NCBI RefSeq assembly: GCF_000382485.1
Contig: NZ_AORY01000014.1
Coordinates: 1-64,000, forward strand
Direction of reading: 5' to 3'
DNA: 64,000 bases
Source of the DNA: Sphingomonas sp. Mn802worker
Lineage (GTDB): Bacteria > Pseudomonadota > Alphaproteobacteria > Sphingomonadales > Sphingomonadaceae
Shown here: in pieces, positions 15,907 through 24,570 of the stretch
How the letters are laid out: every line of letters begins with the position of its first letter
Position numbering within the stretch: position 1 is the stretch's first letter
Position numbers and translations under genes: made by a program
Notes under the pieces: model-generated
What the model saw: only the letters and a program-made list of their open reading frames with translations
Told to the model about the DNA's origin: nothing
Database searches by the model: none

Positions 15907-17061
15907 TCACAATTTGCGCGCGATCACTTCCTTCATGATCTCGTTGGTGCCGCCGTAGATGCGGCTCACGCGCGCGGCGCGCCACGCGCGCGCGATCGGA
16001 TATTCGTTCATGTAACCCGCTCCGCCGTGGAGCTGGAGGCATTTGTCCATGACCTCCCACTCTAGCTCGGTATGGAACAGCTTGGCGGCCGCACCCTCCT
16101 CGTTGGTCAGCACGCCCGCCAGATGCCGCTTGATGCACCAGTCTAGGTGCGCCCAGCCGACCTGCAGCTTGGCCTTCAGGTCGGCGAGCACGAATTTGGT
16201 GTTCTGGAAATCGAACACCGTGCCCTTGAAGGCCTTGCGATCCTTGGTGAAGGCGACCGTCTCGTCGAACGCCTTCTGCGCGGTCGCCTGTACCGACACC
16301 GCGATCGACAGGCGCTCCTGCGGCAACTGGCTCATCAGGTAGACGAAGCCTTTGCCCTCTTCGCCCAGGCAATTGGTGATCGGCACGCGCACGTCGTCGA
16401 AGAACAACTCTGACGTATCGGCGGCGTCCTGTCCGATCTTGTCGAGCTTGCGGCCCTTCCTGAAGCCCTCGCGGTCGCTCTCGACCAGGATGATCGACAT
16501 GCCCTTGTACGCCGGCTGCGCGTCGGGGTCGGTCTTCGCCACGACGAGCGTCAGGTCGGTGTTCTGACCGTTGGTGATGTACGTCTTCGAACCGTTGATG
16601 ACGTAGTGATTGCCGTCCTTCTTCGCGGAGGTGCGGATCGATTGCAGGTCGCTGCCCGTGCCCGGCTCGGTCATCGCGATCGCGGTGACGACGTCGCCCG
16701 ACACCATCTTGGGCAGCCACTGCGCCTTCTGCTCCTCGCTGCCGTAATGCTCGATATAGCCTGCGACGATGTCCGATTGCAGCGAGAAGCCCGCGGGGAC
16801 GCCCGCATAGGCCATCTCCTCGTCGACGATCGCGTTGTAGCCGAAATCGAGCCCGAGCCCGCCATACGCTTCCGGCACCGTCGGGCACAGCATCCCGACC
16901 TCGCCTGCCTGTCGCCAGAACGATTTCGGCACCAGCCGGTCCTTGTTCCACTGATCGGCGAAGGGTTGGCCCTCCTTGGCGAGGAAACTGCGAACCGTCT
17001 GGCGGAACGCCTCGTGATCTTCGGTGTAGGCTTGTCGGCCGGCGACGGTATCGAGTGTCAT
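15907..17061 (-). CDS. Acyl-CoA dehydrogenase
   Basis: This FAD-dependent alpha,beta-dehydrogenase of acyl-CoA thioesters passes electrons to ETF. Length is 384 residues. Signatures are AMTEPGTGSDLQ (FAD/substrate loop, near residue 135), the CLQLHGGAGYMNEYP segment and IYGGTNEIMKEVI, where the Glu is the catalytic base position seen in long- or branched-chain enzymes. It stands alone between a DUF3429 gene and a divergent FAH-family gene, not next to other beta-oxidation genes. It is distinct from the valine-pathway paralogue near 24 kb, so a fatty or terpenoid acyl-CoA substrate is likely. Confidence 0.94.
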   Translation of the reverse strand: MTLDTVAGRQAYTEDHEAFRQTVRSFLAKEGQPFADQWNKDRLVPKSFWRQAGEVGMLCPTVPEAYGGLGLDFGYNAIVDEEMAYAGVPAGFSLQSDIVAGYIEHYGSEEQKAQWLPKMVSGDVVTAIAMTEPGTGSDLQSIRTSAKKDGNHYVINGSKTYITNGQNTDLTLVVAKTDPDAQPAYKGMSIILVESDREGFRKGRKLDKIGQDAADTSELFFDDVRVPITNCLGEEGKGFVYLMSQLPQERLSIAVSVQATAQKAFDETVAFTKDRKAFKGTVFDFQNTKFVLADLKAKLQVGWAHLDWCIKRHLAGVLTNEEGAAAKLFHTELEWEVMDKCLQLHGGAGYMNEYPIARAWRAARVSRIYGGTNEIMKEVIARKL

Positions 17062-17210
17062 GGGCGTCCTCTCACGGATGTTTTCGAGAGTGTCGGCAGC
17101 CGGCCGATCGCCGTCAAGTAACTTTTGTTATGGAAGGTAGCCGTGCGGCGAGGCGGCTCGACTTGGATGCGCCTTGCCTCCTATGATCGTGGGACAAGGA
17201 GAGCATGCGC

Positions 17211-18224
17211 ATGAAACTGGCCAGCCTGAAGCCCAATGCCGAGCGGGGTCGCGACGGCAAGCTCGTCGTCGTGTCGAACGACCTCGCCTGGTATGCCGAC
17301 GCGCAGCACATCTGTCCGACGTTGCAGGCGGCACTCGACGACTGGGATCGCGTCGCGCCGCAGCTGGAGTTGCTCGCGACCGACTTGGAGCATCAGACGA
17401 TCCCGCGCGAGCGCTTCCACGAGCATGACGCCGCCTCGCCGCTGCCGCGCGCCTACCAGTGGGCGGATGGTTCGGCCTACGTCAATCACGTCGCGCTTGT
17501 GCGGCAGGCGCGCGGGGCGGAGATGCCAGAGACGTTCTGGCACGATCCATTGATGTATCAGGGCGGATCGGACGGCTTCCTGGGGCCGCGCGACGCGATC
17601 CCGCTCGCCGACGAAAGCTGGGGCTGCGACCTCGAGGCCGAGGTCGTCGTCGTGACCGGCGACGTGGCGCAGGGAGCCAGCCGCGACGAGGCACTCGCCG
17701 CGGTCCGGCTGGTCGGGCTGACCAACGACGTGAGCTTGCGCAACCTGATCCCGGGCGAACTCGCCAAGGGGTTCGGCTTCTTCCAATCGAAGCCCGCGAG
17801 CGCCTTCTCGCCGGTGTTCGTGACGCCCGAGACGCTGGGCGACTGGTGGAAGGACGGCAAGCTCCACCGGCGGTTGTGCGTCGACCTGAACGGCCAGCCG
17901 TTCGGGCGCGCGCAAGCCGGCGAGGACATGACCTTCGACTTCGGCACGCTCGTTGCGCACGCGGCGAAGACGCGGAAGCTTGGCGCGGGAACGATCGTCG
18001 GGTCGGGTACCGTGTCGAACCGTGACGCTGATGGCGGTCCAGGCAAGCCGATCGCCGAGGGCGGTGTCGGCTATTCGTGCCTAGCGGAGGTGCGCACCGT
18101 CGAGACGATCGCGTCGGGCACGGCGACGACGCCGTTCCTCAAGAAGGGCGACACGGTGCGCATCTGGGCGGAAGACGACCGGCATCACCCGATCTTCGGG
18201 GTGATCGAACAGACGGTGGAGTGA
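17211..18224 (+). CDS. Fumarylacetoacetate hydrolase family protein
   Basis: This metal-dependent C-C bond hydrolase or decarboxylase of the FAH superfamily has 337 residues. The catalytic core shows the family's acidic Mg/Ca ligands around ESWGCDLEAEVVVVTGD, then LTNDVSLRNLIPGELAKGFGFFQSKPA and IVGSGTVSN. These proteins act in aromatic-ring or tyrosine breakdown and related pathways. ATG 17211 is chosen over ATG 17205 because AAGGAG lies 9 bp away rather than 3, and homologues start MKLASLK. It is divergent from an acyl-CoA dehydrogenase across about 150 bp. The exact substrate is unassigned. Confidence 0.92.
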   Translation: MKLASLKPNAERGRDGKLVVVSNDLAWYADAQHICPTLQAALDDWDRVAPQLELLATDLEHQTIPRERFHEHDAASPLPRAYQWADGSAYVNHVALVRQARGAEMPETFWHDPLMYQGGSDGFLGPRDAIPLADESWGCDLEAEVVVVTGDVAQGASRDEALAAVRLVGLTNDVSLRNLIPGELAKGFGFFQSKPASAFSPVFVTPETLGDWWKDGKLHRRLCVDLNGQPFGRAQAGEDMTFDFGTLVAHAAKTRKLGAGTIVGSGTVSNRDADGGPGKPIAEGGVGYSCLAEVRTVETIASGTATTPFLKKGDTVRIWAEDDRHHPIFGVIEQTVE

Positions 18225-18411
18225 CCTTACTTCCTATCCCCTGCGGGTAGAGGGTTAGAGATGAGGGGGGCGGTGTGTCACCGGAGCGCACCGCCTTAAG
18301 CCAGCCCCTCACCCCAACCAGTTCCGGGTCAACATTGCCCCGCATGTTGAGATCGTGCCGGGGGCATGATCGACTAGGAACTCCCCAGAAGGGAGAGGGC
18401 TAGAGGGACCA
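18225..18411. repeat. Intergenic palindromic repeat cluster
   Basis: The gap between convergent genes is built from small inverted units. These are CTATCCC-ctgc-GGGTAG near 18234-18250, a perfect 7-bp GGCGGTG/CACCGCC stem (18269-18295), an AGCCCCTCACCCCAACC tract at 18303-18319, and CTCCC-cagaa-GGGAG at 18381-18395 followed by AGGGCTAGAGGGA. CCCTCACCCCAACC-type tracts recur in intergenic repeats of many Sphingomonads. The cluster probably also terminates both flanking genes. Confidence 0.5.
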
Positions 18412-20217
18412 TCATTTCCCCGACTTCGCCCAAGTCTCGATCTTGCGCTCCAGCACCGGCATCGGCAGCGCGCCGGTATCGAGCACCTGCGCGTGGAAGG
18501 CGCGGGGGTCGAACTTCGCACCCAGCGTCGCCTTGCTCGATGCCTTGAGCCGCGAGATGGTGAGCTGGCCCAGTTTGTACGCCAGCGCCTGTCCGGGAAT
18601 GGCGATGTAGCGCTCGACCTCGGCGGTCGCATCGGTGCGCGCCATCGGCGAGTTGGCGAGCATGTATTCGATCGACTGGTCGCGCGTCCAACCCTTGGCG
18701 TGGATGCCCGTGTCGACCACCAGCCGCATCGCGCGCAGCATCTCGTCGTTCAGCCCGCCCATGCGCTGATACGGATCGGTCTCCATGCCGAGCTCGTTCC
18801 ACAATGTCTCGGCATAGAGCCCCCAGCCTTCGGCATAGGCGGTGTTGCCGCCGAACCGCATGAACGCGGGCAGCGCGGTGTTCTCCTGCGCGAGGCTGAT
18901 CTGGAAGTGATGCCCCGGCACCGCCTCGTGCAGGTACAGCGTCTCCATCTCCCACATGTAGCGCGAGGGGAGGTCATAGGTGTTGTAATAGAACACGCCC
19001 GGCCGCGATCCGTCGGGGGTGCCGCCATTGTACGAGCCGCCGGCGTCGGTCTTCTCGCGGAAGGCGGGGACCGGGCGGATCTCGAGTTTGGTCTTGGGGA
19101 TGAGCGAGAATTGCTCACGCACGCGCGCGTCGACGCGGCGGCCGATCGCCTCATAGCCCAGCCGCAGCTGTTCGGCCGAGGTCGGCTGGAAGCGCTTGTC
19201 GGTGCGCAGATAGGTGAAGAACTCGGGCAGGGTGCCCTTGAAGCCGACTTTCGCCTTTTGCACCTCCATCGCCTTCAGGATGCGCGCGACTTCGCTGAGG
19301 CCGAGCTGGTGCACCTCCTCGGCCTTCAGGGGCAGCGTCGTGTTCGACTCGATCAGGTAATCGTACAGCTTCGCGCCGCCCGGCATCGCCGACAGTCCGA
19401 CGCTCTCGCGCGCGACGGGCAGATATTCAGTTTCGAGGAAATCACGCATCCGCTTGTGCGCCGGGTTGATGACGTCGCGGATCTGCGCGGCATAGGCGGC
19501 GCGCAGGCGGGTCTGGTCGGCGGCGGAGATGCCGGCGGGGAAGGTCTTCACGGGGCCGTAGAAGGTCGAGCCTTCGATGCCTTGCTTGAGCAGATTGTCG
19601 AACTGTTCGACCATGTTGCGCACGACCAGCTTGGGCTGGACGATGCCAGCCTTCATGCCCTGACGGAAACGAACGATCGCTTCGTCCATCAGGTGCGCAT
19701 ATTGCGCGTTGCGCTTCAGGTTGTTGTCGTAATCCGCCACCGTCTTGAACGGCGCCGCACCCTGGCCTGAGGCGAAGTCGGGGTAGAAGGCCTGAAAGCC
19801 GTAGAAATGGTCAAGCGGGCGGACAACCGTCAGCGCGACGATGTCGGGCTGAAGCCCGCGCAGTGCGACCTCGGTCTGGTACTTGAACACGTCATAGGCG
19901 ATCTGGTCGACGTGGGTCAGCTTCGCGCGGTCGATCTGCTTCAGGGCAGCAAGGTCGCGCTCGTTGGCGGCACGCTCGGCGGCGATCGAGGCGTCGGACA
20001 GGGGATCGCCGAGCCGGTCGGCGTAGCGCAGGTCGCCGCGGAAGATCGCGTTGATCGGATTGCGCTTCAGGCTGGCTTCGTCGCTGTCGTAGAACAGTCG
20101 CTTCAGCTTCGTGTCCTCTGCGCTGTCGCCGGCAACCGGGGCGGGGGGCGGCAGCGCCTGGGCGAAGGCAGCGCCCGAGCAGGCGAGCAGCAGGGCGGCG
20201 GTGATGGCGAAGCGCAT
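18412..20217 (-). CDS. Secreted DUF885 metallopeptidase-like protein
   Basis: This 601-residue exported protein of the DUF885 family has a zincin-like helical fold related to M32/M2 peptidases. A signal peptide is visible (MRFAITAALLLACSGAAFAQ, cut near residue 20). The family signature HEAVPGHHFQ occupies residues 430-439, giving the His-Glu-His metal ligands, and YNTYDLPSRYMWEME precedes it. It is expected in the periplasm or on the surface as a peptidase or carboxypeptidase; biochemical roles are sparse. The ATG at 20217 begins the signal peptide. The frame continues to 20277 without signal features, so the shorter start is right. Confidence 0.92.
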   Translation of the reverse strand: MRFAITAALLLACSGAAFAQALPPPAPVAGDSAEDTKLKRLFYDSDEASLKRNPINAIFRGDLRYADRLGDPLSDASIAAERAANERDLAALKQIDRAKLTHVDQIAYDVFKYQTEVALRGLQPDIVALTVVRPLDHFYGFQAFYPDFASGQGAAPFKTVADYDNNLKRNAQYAHLMDEAIVRFRQGMKAGIVQPKLVVRNMVEQFDNLLKQGIEGSTFYGPVKTFPAGISAADQTRLRAAYAAQIRDVINPAHKRMRDFLETEYLPVARESVGLSAMPGGAKLYDYLIESNTTLPLKAEEVHQLGLSEVARILKAMEVQKAKVGFKGTLPEFFTYLRTDKRFQPTSAEQLRLGYEAIGRRVDARVREQFSLIPKTKLEIRPVPAFREKTDAGGSYNGGTPDGSRPGVFYYNTYDLPSRYMWEMETLYLHEAVPGHHFQISLAQENTALPAFMRFGGNTAYAEGWGLYAETLWNELGMETDPYQRMGGLNDEMLRAMRLVVDTGIHAKGWTRDQSIEYMLANSPMARTDATAEVERYIAIPGQALAYKLGQLTISRLKASSKATLGAKFDPRAFHAQVLDTGALPMPVLERKIETWAKSGK

Positions 20218-20300
20218 GATCGGTGGTAACCCCTGAGACGATCCGCCGTGTCTATGGGGCGGCGCGGGCGCCGACAAGCGATTGTGGAACCCTCATCCCC

Positions 20301-21200
20301 TCACATGCCGGTCAGTTGCGCGCGGTGGCGCGTGACCAGTTCGACCAGCCACGCGCGGAAGGCGCGCACGCGGCGCAGCTGGCGCGTGTCGCGATGGGTG
20401 ACGAGCCAGAAGGCGCGCGCGATCTCGACCTCGGGCATCACGCGGACGAGCGCGGGATTACCGCCGGCGATGAAGTGCGGCAGCACGCCCATGCCGGCGC
20501 CGCTCGCGATCAGCCGTGCCTGCGCGTTGATGCTCGAACTGCGCAAGCTTGGCGACAGAGCGGGATCGATCTCGCGCAGGTAGCGCAGTTCGGGCGAGTA
20601 AAGCAGGTCGGGGATGTAGCCGATGAGGCGGTGATCGGCGGCGATCGTCGCGCGCGTCGGCGTGCCGTGGCGATCGAGGTAATCGCGGCTGGCGTAGAGC
20701 CGGAGCGTATAGTCGGCGAGCTTGCTCGCGACGACGGGTCCTGCGCTCGGCCGTTCGAGCAGCACCGCGGCATCCGCCTCGCGCTTCGATGGCGACAGGA
20801 AGCCCGAGCTTGCCACCAGGTCGATCGTGAGCGCAGGGTGGCGGCGTGCGAAATCGTGCAGGTGCTCGGCGATCAGCCAGGTGCCGAACCCTTCGGACAC
20901 GCTGACGCGCAACAGGCCCGACAGCGTATCGCGGTCGCCTTCACCGGTCTCGCCGATGCGCTCCGACGCGCGCTGCATCGCCTCGACCTGCGCCAGCAGT
21001 CGCTCGCCCGCTTCGGTCAGCACCTGACCCTCGCGCGTTTGCTCGAACAAGGTCGCACCCAGTCGCGCCTCAAGCCGGCGCAGGCGTCGCCCGATCGTAG
21101 TCGCGTCGACGCCGATCTGCGCTGCGGCACGCGCGATCTGCCCGGCGCGCGCTACGGCGAGGAAGTCTTGCAAGTCGCCCCAGGGTACCGGCTGCATCAT
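20301..21200 (-). CDS. LysR-family transcriptional regulator
   Basis: This 299-residue LysR-type regulator has an N-terminal winged helix (DLQDFLAVARAGQIARAAAQ, then DATTIGRRLRRLEARLG) followed by the periplasmic-binding-like effector domain from about residue 90. It is divergent from mmsA with 96 bp between the starts, the classical LysR arrangement, and a perfect 8-bp inverted repeat lies in that gap. It probably autoregulates and controls valine-degradation genes in response to a pathway intermediate. Start ATG 21200 or the adjacent ATG 21197 fits the family; the frame upstream runs inside mmsA territory and is discounted. Confidence 0.93.
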   Translation of the reverse strand: MMQPVPWGDLQDFLAVARAGQIARAAAQIGVDATTIGRRLRRLEARLGATLFEQTREGQVLTEAGERLLAQVEAMQRASERIGETGEGDRDTLSGLLRVSVSEGFGTWLIAEHLHDFARRHPALTIDLVASSGFLSPSKREADAAVLLERPSAGPVVASKLADYTLRLYASRDYLDRHGTPTRATIAADHRLIGYIPDLLYSPELRYLREIDPALSPSLRSSSINAQARLIASGAGMGVLPHFIAGGNPALVRVMPEVEIARAFWLVTHRDTRQLRRVRAFRAWLVELVTRHRAQLTGM

Positions 21201-21210
21201 TGCAGGTGGA

Positions 21211-21239
21211 CGTTGCAGATTTGCCCGTTGCCTGCAACG
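21211..21239. promoter_or_regulatory. Likely LysR operator between regulator and mmsA
   Basis: CGTTGCAG (21211-21218) and CTGCAACG (21232-21239) form a perfect 8-bp inverted repeat separated by 13 bases, with further TTGC repeats between and beside them. It sits 11 bp from the LysR start and 58 bp from the mmsA start, where an activator recognition site is expected. Confidence 0.6.
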
Positions 21240-21296
21240 CGCATGAGGCGCAGACGCCAGTAAAGGTTTTAGCACCCAGGATTTAGGAGAGCGGCA

Positions 21297-22844
21297 ATGC
21301 GGTTCATCGACCATCACATCGTCGGCCATTCGGGTGGCGCGGGCGCCGGGCGTAGGGGCGACGTGTACGATCCCAACACCGGCCGTGTGCAGGCGAACGT
21401 CACGCTGGGCACGCAAGCGGACCTCGACCGTGCGATCGCGGCGGCGCAGGCCGCGCAGCCCGCTTGGGCCGCGACCAACCCGCAACGCCGCGCGCGCGTC
21501 ATGTTCCGCTTCAAGGAACTGGTCGAGGCCAACATGGACGAGCTGGCGCACACGCTATCGTCCGAGCACGGCAAGGTGATCGCCGACGCCAAGGGCGACA
21601 TCCAGCGCGGGCTGGAGGTGATCGAATTCTGCTGCGGCATCCCGCATGTGCTCAAGGGCGAGTATACGCAGGGCGCAGGGCCGGGCATCGACGTTTATTC
21701 GATGCGCCAGCCGCTGGGTATCGGCGCCGGCATCACGCCGTTCAACTTTCCGGCGATGATCCCGCTGTGGATGTCGGGCGTCGCGATCGCGACCGGCAAC
21801 GCGTTTATCCTGAAACCCAGCGAACGCGATCCGTCGGTGCCGGTGCGGCTGGCCGAACTGTTCCGCGAGGCAGGGCTGCCCGAGGGCATCCTGCAGGTCG
21901 TCCACGGCGACAAGGAGATGGTCGACGCGATCCTCGATCATCCGGCGATCAGCGCGGTCAGCTTCGTCGGATCGTCCGACATCGCGCACTACGTTTATCG
22001 CCGCGGCGTCGAGGCCGGGAAGCGCGTGCAGGCGATGGGCGGCGCGAAGAACCACGGCATCGTCATGCCCGACGCTGATTTGGACCAGGTCGTCGCCGAT
22101 CTGTCCGGCGCGGCGTTCGGCTCGGCGGGGGAGCGTTGCATGGCGCTGCCGGTCGTGGTGCCGGTCGGCGATCAGACCGCCGATCGCCTGCGCGAGAAGC
22201 TGATCCCGGCGATTGAGGCGTTGCGCGTCGGCGTGTCGACCGATGCGGAGGCGCATTACGGCCCGGTGGTGAACGCCGCGCACAAGCAGCGCGTCGAGAA
22301 CTGGATCCAGACCGGTGTCGACGAGGGCGCGGAGCTGGTCGTCGACGGCCGTGGCTTCACGTTGCAGGGACATGAGGACGGCTTCTTCGTCGGCCCGACG
22401 CTGTTCGACCGCGTGACGACGGACATGAGCGCGTACAAGGAGGAGATCTTTGGCCCCGTGCTCCAGATCGTCCGCGCCAAGACGTTCGAGGATGCGGTGC
22501 GGCTGCCCAGCGAGCATCAGTACGGCAACGGCGTCGCGATCTTCACGCGCAATGGCCATGCCGCACGCGAGTTCGCCGCGCGCGTCAATGTCGGCATGGT
22601 CGGCATCAACGTGCCGATCCCGGTGCCGGTCGCCTACCACACCTTCGGCGGGTGGAAGCGCTCGGCATTCGGCGACACCAACCAGCACGGCATGGAGGGC
22701 GTCAAGTTCTGGACCAAGGTCAAGACGGTGACGCAGCGCTGGCCTGATGGGTTCGGCATGTCAGGCGGCGAGTTGCCTCGCGGAAGTGAGGACGGTGGAC
22801 CCAGCCGTATCCAGGACGCGTTCGTCATCCCGACCATGGGATAA
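21297..22844 (+). CDS. mmsA: CoA-acylating methylmalonate-semialdehyde dehydrogenase
   Basis: This cytosolic aldehyde-dehydrogenase-family enzyme converts methylmalonate semialdehyde to propionyl-CoA with NAD and CoA, the final valine step (and thymine breakdown). Length is 515 residues. The catalytic nucleophile is Cys281 in GSAGERCMALP, a motif specific to MmsA. Residues around GITPFNFPAMIPLWM bind the cofactor side. A GGAGA ribosome site lies 7 bp before the ATG. It is the first gene of the valine unit and is divergent from the LysR gene. Confidence 0.96.
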   Translation: MRFIDHHIVGHSGGAGAGRRGDVYDPNTGRVQANVTLGTQADLDRAIAAAQAAQPAWAATNPQRRARVMFRFKELVEANMDELAHTLSSEHGKVIADAKGDIQRGLEVIEFCCGIPHVLKGEYTQGAGPGIDVYSMRQPLGIGAGITPFNFPAMIPLWMSGVAIATGNAFILKPSERDPSVPVRLAELFREAGLPEGILQVVHGDKEMVDAILDHPAISAVSFVGSSDIAHYVYRRGVEAGKRVQAMGGAKNHGIVMPDADLDQVVADLSGAAFGSAGERCMALPVVVPVGDQTADRLREKLIPAIEALRVGVSTDAEAHYGPVVNAAHKQRVENWIQTGVDEGAELVVDGRGFTLQGHEDGFFVGPTLFDRVTTDMSAYKEEIFGPVLQIVRAKTFEDAVRLPSEHQYGNGVAIFTRNGHAAREFAARVNVGMVGINVPIPVPVAYHTFGGWKRSAFGDTNQHGMEGVKFWTKVKTVTQRWPDGFGMSGGELPRGSEDGGPSRIQDAFVIPTMG

Positions 22845-22859
22845 CGACGGAGGGGCGCG

Positions 22860-23387
22860 ATGCGGCAAGCTGGCTGGATGACGACGATCGGAGCGGCGCT
22901 GCTCGGCGCCTGCTCGCCGTCGTCGGACGCGGATTACAACACGGTCCACGTCGATCCGGCGCAGGCGCGCGCGCAGGCGCAGATCGACCGCGCCGCCGCC
23001 GCGCAGGGTGCGCGCACCGCGGCGCGTAGCGGGCTGCCGGTCGCGACGACGACGCCGACTTCTGCGGGTGCGCGCAAGCTGCCGGTGGCGTTTCAGGGCT
23101 ATTGGGGCAGGACGCCGGGCGACTGCGCGCTCGCCAATGTCGACGCGCAAGGGCGGCTGGCGATCGAGGCCGACCAGTTGCGCTTCTTCCGCCAGCGCGC
23201 GCGAGTCGATGCGCTTGGCGAATTGTCGGCAAACGAGGTCGATGCGACGCTGTCCTTCAAGCACGACGACACGCGCTGGACGCACCCGACGCGCCTGACG
23301 CTCGAACAGGGTGGCACGCGCCTCCTAATGGTCGAGCAGGGCGACGCAGGCCGACCAGGGCAGACGGCGCGGTACCAGCGGTGCTAA
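22860..23387 (+). CDS. Small lipoprotein of unknown function
   Basis: This is a 175-residue protein I do not recognise. The N-terminus (MTTIGAALLGAC) is a lipoprotein signal with lipobox LGAC and a cysteine near residue 18, so export and lipidation are likely. The next 60 residues are a low-complexity Ala/Arg/Gln/Pro linker. The C-terminal domain starts near GYWGRTPGDCALANVD and runs to the final Cys, with two or three further cysteines that could pair. It lies 16 bp after mmsA with a GGAGGGG ribosome site, inside the valine operon, which is an odd place for a surface protein. Confidence 0.82.
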   Translation: MRQAGWMTTIGAALLGACSPSSDADYNTVHVDPAQARAQAQIDRAAAAQGARTAARSGLPVATTTPTSAGARKLPVAFQGYWGRTPGDCALANVDAQGRLAIEADQLRFFRQRARVDALGELSANEVDATLSFKHDDTRWTHPTRLTLEQGGTRLLMVEQGDAGRPGQTARYQRC

Positions 23388-23415
23388 ACGGCGCCAACTC
23401 AAGCATGATTGAACG

Positions 23416-24570
23416 ATGATGAGCGACACCAACCAGTTCGACCTGACCGAAGACCAGCGCGAGATACAGGAACTCGCGCGCCGCTTCACCGCCGACCGCA
23501 TCACGCCGTTCGCGGCCGAGTGGGACGAAAAGTCGCATTATCCGGTCGACGTATGGAAGGCGGCGGGCGAGCTCGGCTTCGGTGCGATCTACGTCAGCGA
23601 GGCGTCGGGCGGCATCGCGCTCGGGCGACTGGAAGCGGCGCTGGTGATGGAGGCGATGGCCTACGGCTGTCCCGCCACGTCGGCGTTTATCTCGATCCAC
23701 AACATGGCGGCGTGGATGATCGACCGCTTCGGTTCCGACGATCTGAAGGCGCGCTACCTGCCAGGGCTCGTCACGATGGAGAAGATCGCCAGTTACTGCC
23801 TGACCGAGCCGGGTTCGGGCTCGGACGCGGCGGCGCTGAAGGCGACCGCGCGCCGCGACGGCGACCATTATGTGCTGAACGGTACCAAGCAGTTCATCTC
23901 GGGTGCGGGCTATAACGACGTCTACGTCTGTATGGTGCGCACGGGCGAGGAGAAAAGCCGCGGCATCAGCGCGATCGTGGTGGAGAAGGACACGCCCGGC
24001 CTGTCGTTCGGCGCCCCCGAGAAGAAGCTCGGCTGGAACGCCAGCCCGACCGCGCAGGTGATCTTCGAGGATTGCCGGGTCCCCGCCGCCAATCTGGTCG
24101 GCGGCGAGGGCGAGGGGTTCAAGATCGCGATGGCGGGATTGGACGGCGGACGGCTCAACATCGGCGCGTGTTCGCTGGGCGGTGCGCAGCGCTGCCTCGA
24201 CGAGTCGATCCGCTACACCAAGGAGCGGCAGCAGTTCGGGCAGCCGGTGGCCGAGTTCCAGAACACGCAGTTCACGCTCGCCGACATGGCGACCGATCTG
24301 GAGGCGTCGCGCGCGCTTCTGTACCTCGCCGCCGCGAAGGTGACCGCGAACGCGCCCGACAAGTCGCGCTTCTCCGCAATGGCGAAGCGGCTTGCGACCG
24401 ACAACGGCTCCTCGATCGTCGACCGCGCGCTGCAGCTGCACGGCGGCTACGGCTATTTGCGCGATTACCCGATCGAGCGGTTCTGGCGCGACCTGCGCGT
24501 CCACTCGATTCTCGAAGGGACCAATCAGGTGATGCGGATGATCGTCGGCCGCGACCTGGTGCGCCAGTGA
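23416..24570 (+). CDS. Acyl-CoA dehydrogenase, probable isobutyryl-CoA dehydrogenase
   Basis: This FAD enzyme has 384 residues and oxidises a short branched acyl-CoA, here most likely isobutyryl-CoA to methacrylyl-CoA. It shows LTEPGSGSDAAALK near residue 130, the FAD-binding QLHGGYGYLRDYPIER and the catalytic Glu367 in ILEGTNQVMRMIVGR, the position used by short-chain enzymes. Placement between mmsA and the 3-hydroxyisobutyryl-CoA hydrolase supports the valine assignment. The stop overlaps the next start (TGATG), so the two are translationally coupled. ATG 23416 and ATG 23419 are both possible. Confidence 0.93.
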   Translation: MMSDTNQFDLTEDQREIQELARRFTADRITPFAAEWDEKSHYPVDVWKAAGELGFGAIYVSEASGGIALGRLEAALVMEAMAYGCPATSAFISIHNMAAWMIDRFGSDDLKARYLPGLVTMEKIASYCLTEPGSGSDAAALKATARRDGDHYVLNGTKQFISGAGYNDVYVCMVRTGEEKSRGISAIVVEKDTPGLSFGAPEKKLGWNASPTAQVIFEDCRVPAANLVGGEGEGFKIAMAGLDGGRLNIGACSLGGAQRCLDESIRYTKERQQFGQPVAEFQNTQFTLADMATDLEASRALLYLAAAKVTANAPDKSRFSAMAKRLATDNGSSIVDRALQLHGGYGYLRDYPIERFWRDLRVHSILEGTNQVMRMIVGRDLVRQ

